This document shows, one piece after another, positions 63,417 to 64,000 of a stretch of 64,000 bases of DNA. Position numbers and translations under genes: made by a program. Source of the DNA: Streptomyces sp. NBC_01142 (GTDB lineage Bacteria > Actinomycetota > Actinomycetes > Streptomycetales > Streptomycetaceae). Below the pieces are notes generated by a model that saw only the letters and a list, made by a program, of their open reading frames with translations, made no database searches and was not told the DNA's origin. The stretch is taken from the NCBI RefSeq assembly GCF_026341125.1, contig NZ_JAPEOR010000001.1, positions 3,224,001 to 3,288,000 on the forward strand, written 5' to 3'. Within the stretch, counting starts at the first letter, position 1. Each line of letters starts with the position of its first letter.

Positions 63417-64000
63417 CGCTGCGTTCCTCGTATGCCTCGCGGTCGGCCGGGGCAGGGCATGCCGCGAGACCGGCACACGTTACCCGCGGGTAGGTGAATG
63501 CCGGAGCATTGTTGCATGGACTGTCTGGTCGGTCAGTTGTCTCGCGGGGCCGGATCTTTCAGCCCGTTTCGGGCGCCGTCGCCTGGCTGCCGCCGGGGAA
63601 GGTGAGGGTCGACGCGGGACGGCATCGCGGCGGGCGCAACCGCCGTGCGCACGGCCGCGCATCTGCGAACCCGCAGCTCGGAGCGTGTACGGGGGCGGAA
63701 CCTCGGCTCCGTGCCGCAGCCGCAGACGGACCGGCCCTCGTGGCCCAGCCCCCTCGCGCAGTGCCGCCGCGACCACTGACCACCTACGGATGTCACGTTG
63801 CGGCGGCGGTGCGAAATCGTGACCCGCGCACACGAGCGGCTCGGTACAGCGACGGCAGGCGTTCAGGTGAGTCCGCCGGGGTGCTGCTCCATGCAGACGC
63901 GGAAGGCGACGCACGCGTCCGATGCGGCGCAGGCGCTGTTCTGCCACGCCATCACGCCATCACGCCATCACGCCTCGGTCCGGCGCTCGGTGAGCGCCTT
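63417..64000. other. Intergenic region to the window edge
   Basis: No gene supported. The last ~30 bases read on the minus strand as the end of an open frame (KALTERRTEA then TGA at 63968-63970), possibly the tail of a gene beyond the window. A 28-residue frame (MAWQNSACAASDACVAFRVC...) just after it cannot be judged. Confidence 0.4.
63943..63973. repeat. 8-bp tandem repeat
   Basis: The unit ATCACGCC (or CACGCCAT) is repeated about four times near the right edge of the window. It could be slippage-prone and lies over the stop of the possible partial gene. Confidence 0.75.

Noticed and set aside
1..64000. CRISPR arrays, tRNA and rRNA genes
   Set aside because: I looked for regularly spaced repeats, cloverleaf-like segments ending in CCA and conserved rRNA phrases and saw none. 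The island therefore does not end at a tRNA gene.

Overview
The base composition (about 70% G+C, strong G/C preference at third codon positions), GTG/TTG starts, stop-start overlaps of the ATGA/GTGA type, a conservon (cvn) signalling operon, roadblock/LC7 and DUF6397-type genes and tyrosine-recombinase remnants indicate a Streptomyces-like actinobacterial chromosome. All calls come from reading the sequence; no database search was run.

Layout. (1) 1-2010: a decayed strip with two universal-stress-protein remnants, a frameshifted tyrosine-recombinase remnant, and the cut-off last ~20 codons plus terminator of an aldehyde dehydrogenase gene. (2) 1984-26810: a 24.8-kb island bounded by an exact 17-bp direct repeat. 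One repeat copy lies in the cut-off aldehyde dehydrogenase tail, the other inside the intact aldehyde dehydrogenase gene at 26752-28275. This is the pattern left by site-specific integration at the 3' end of a protein-coding gene. No intact integrase is visible inside. (3) 26752-34426: a choline/glycine-betaine operon (GAF-type regulator, betaine aldehyde dehydrogenase, APC permease, GMC choline dehydrogenase, second aldehyde dehydrogenase). (4) 34484-48832: housekeeping and hypothetical genes (amidase, SWIM protein plus SNF2 helicase, fatty acid desaturase, a HEAT-like repeat protein, PadR regulator, alpha/beta hydrolase, methyltransferase). (5) 48984-55593: a conservon preceded by an MHYT sensor gene; its GTPase gene is separated from the other three conservon genes. 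(6) 55713-63416: DUF6397-like gene, threonine dehydrogenase / 2-amino-3-ketobutyrate ligase with a LysR regulator, an SRPBCC protein, and a solute:sodium symporter with its DUF485 partner.

The most interesting part is the island. A tightly packed minus-strand operon (14743 down to 3470) encodes, in order of transcription, a VWA protein, a zinc-ribbon Ser/Thr kinase, a UPF1-like SF1 helicase, a protein with an RNNATH (HEPN ribonuclease) motif, a long coiled-coil McrB-type GTPase, and a DUF2357/McrC-like protein ending in zinc ribbons. The combination resembles the coiled-coil McrBC-derived systems called CoCoNuTs with TerY-P-type kinase and VWA partners, but the expected PP2C phosphatase is missing. 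Opposite it lies a 1518-residue sacsin-like ATPase with a C-terminal DUF3883 nuclease-like domain. Further along are an ApeA-like HEPN protein with an apparent 5' frameshift and a Mrr-type nuclease fused to a long helical-repeat region. Decayed genes (metallophosphoesterase, RNA 2',3'-cyclic phosphodiesterase, IS5-type transposase) fill the gaps. I read the whole as an antiphage defence island in which the core operon is intact and the cargo around it is eroding.
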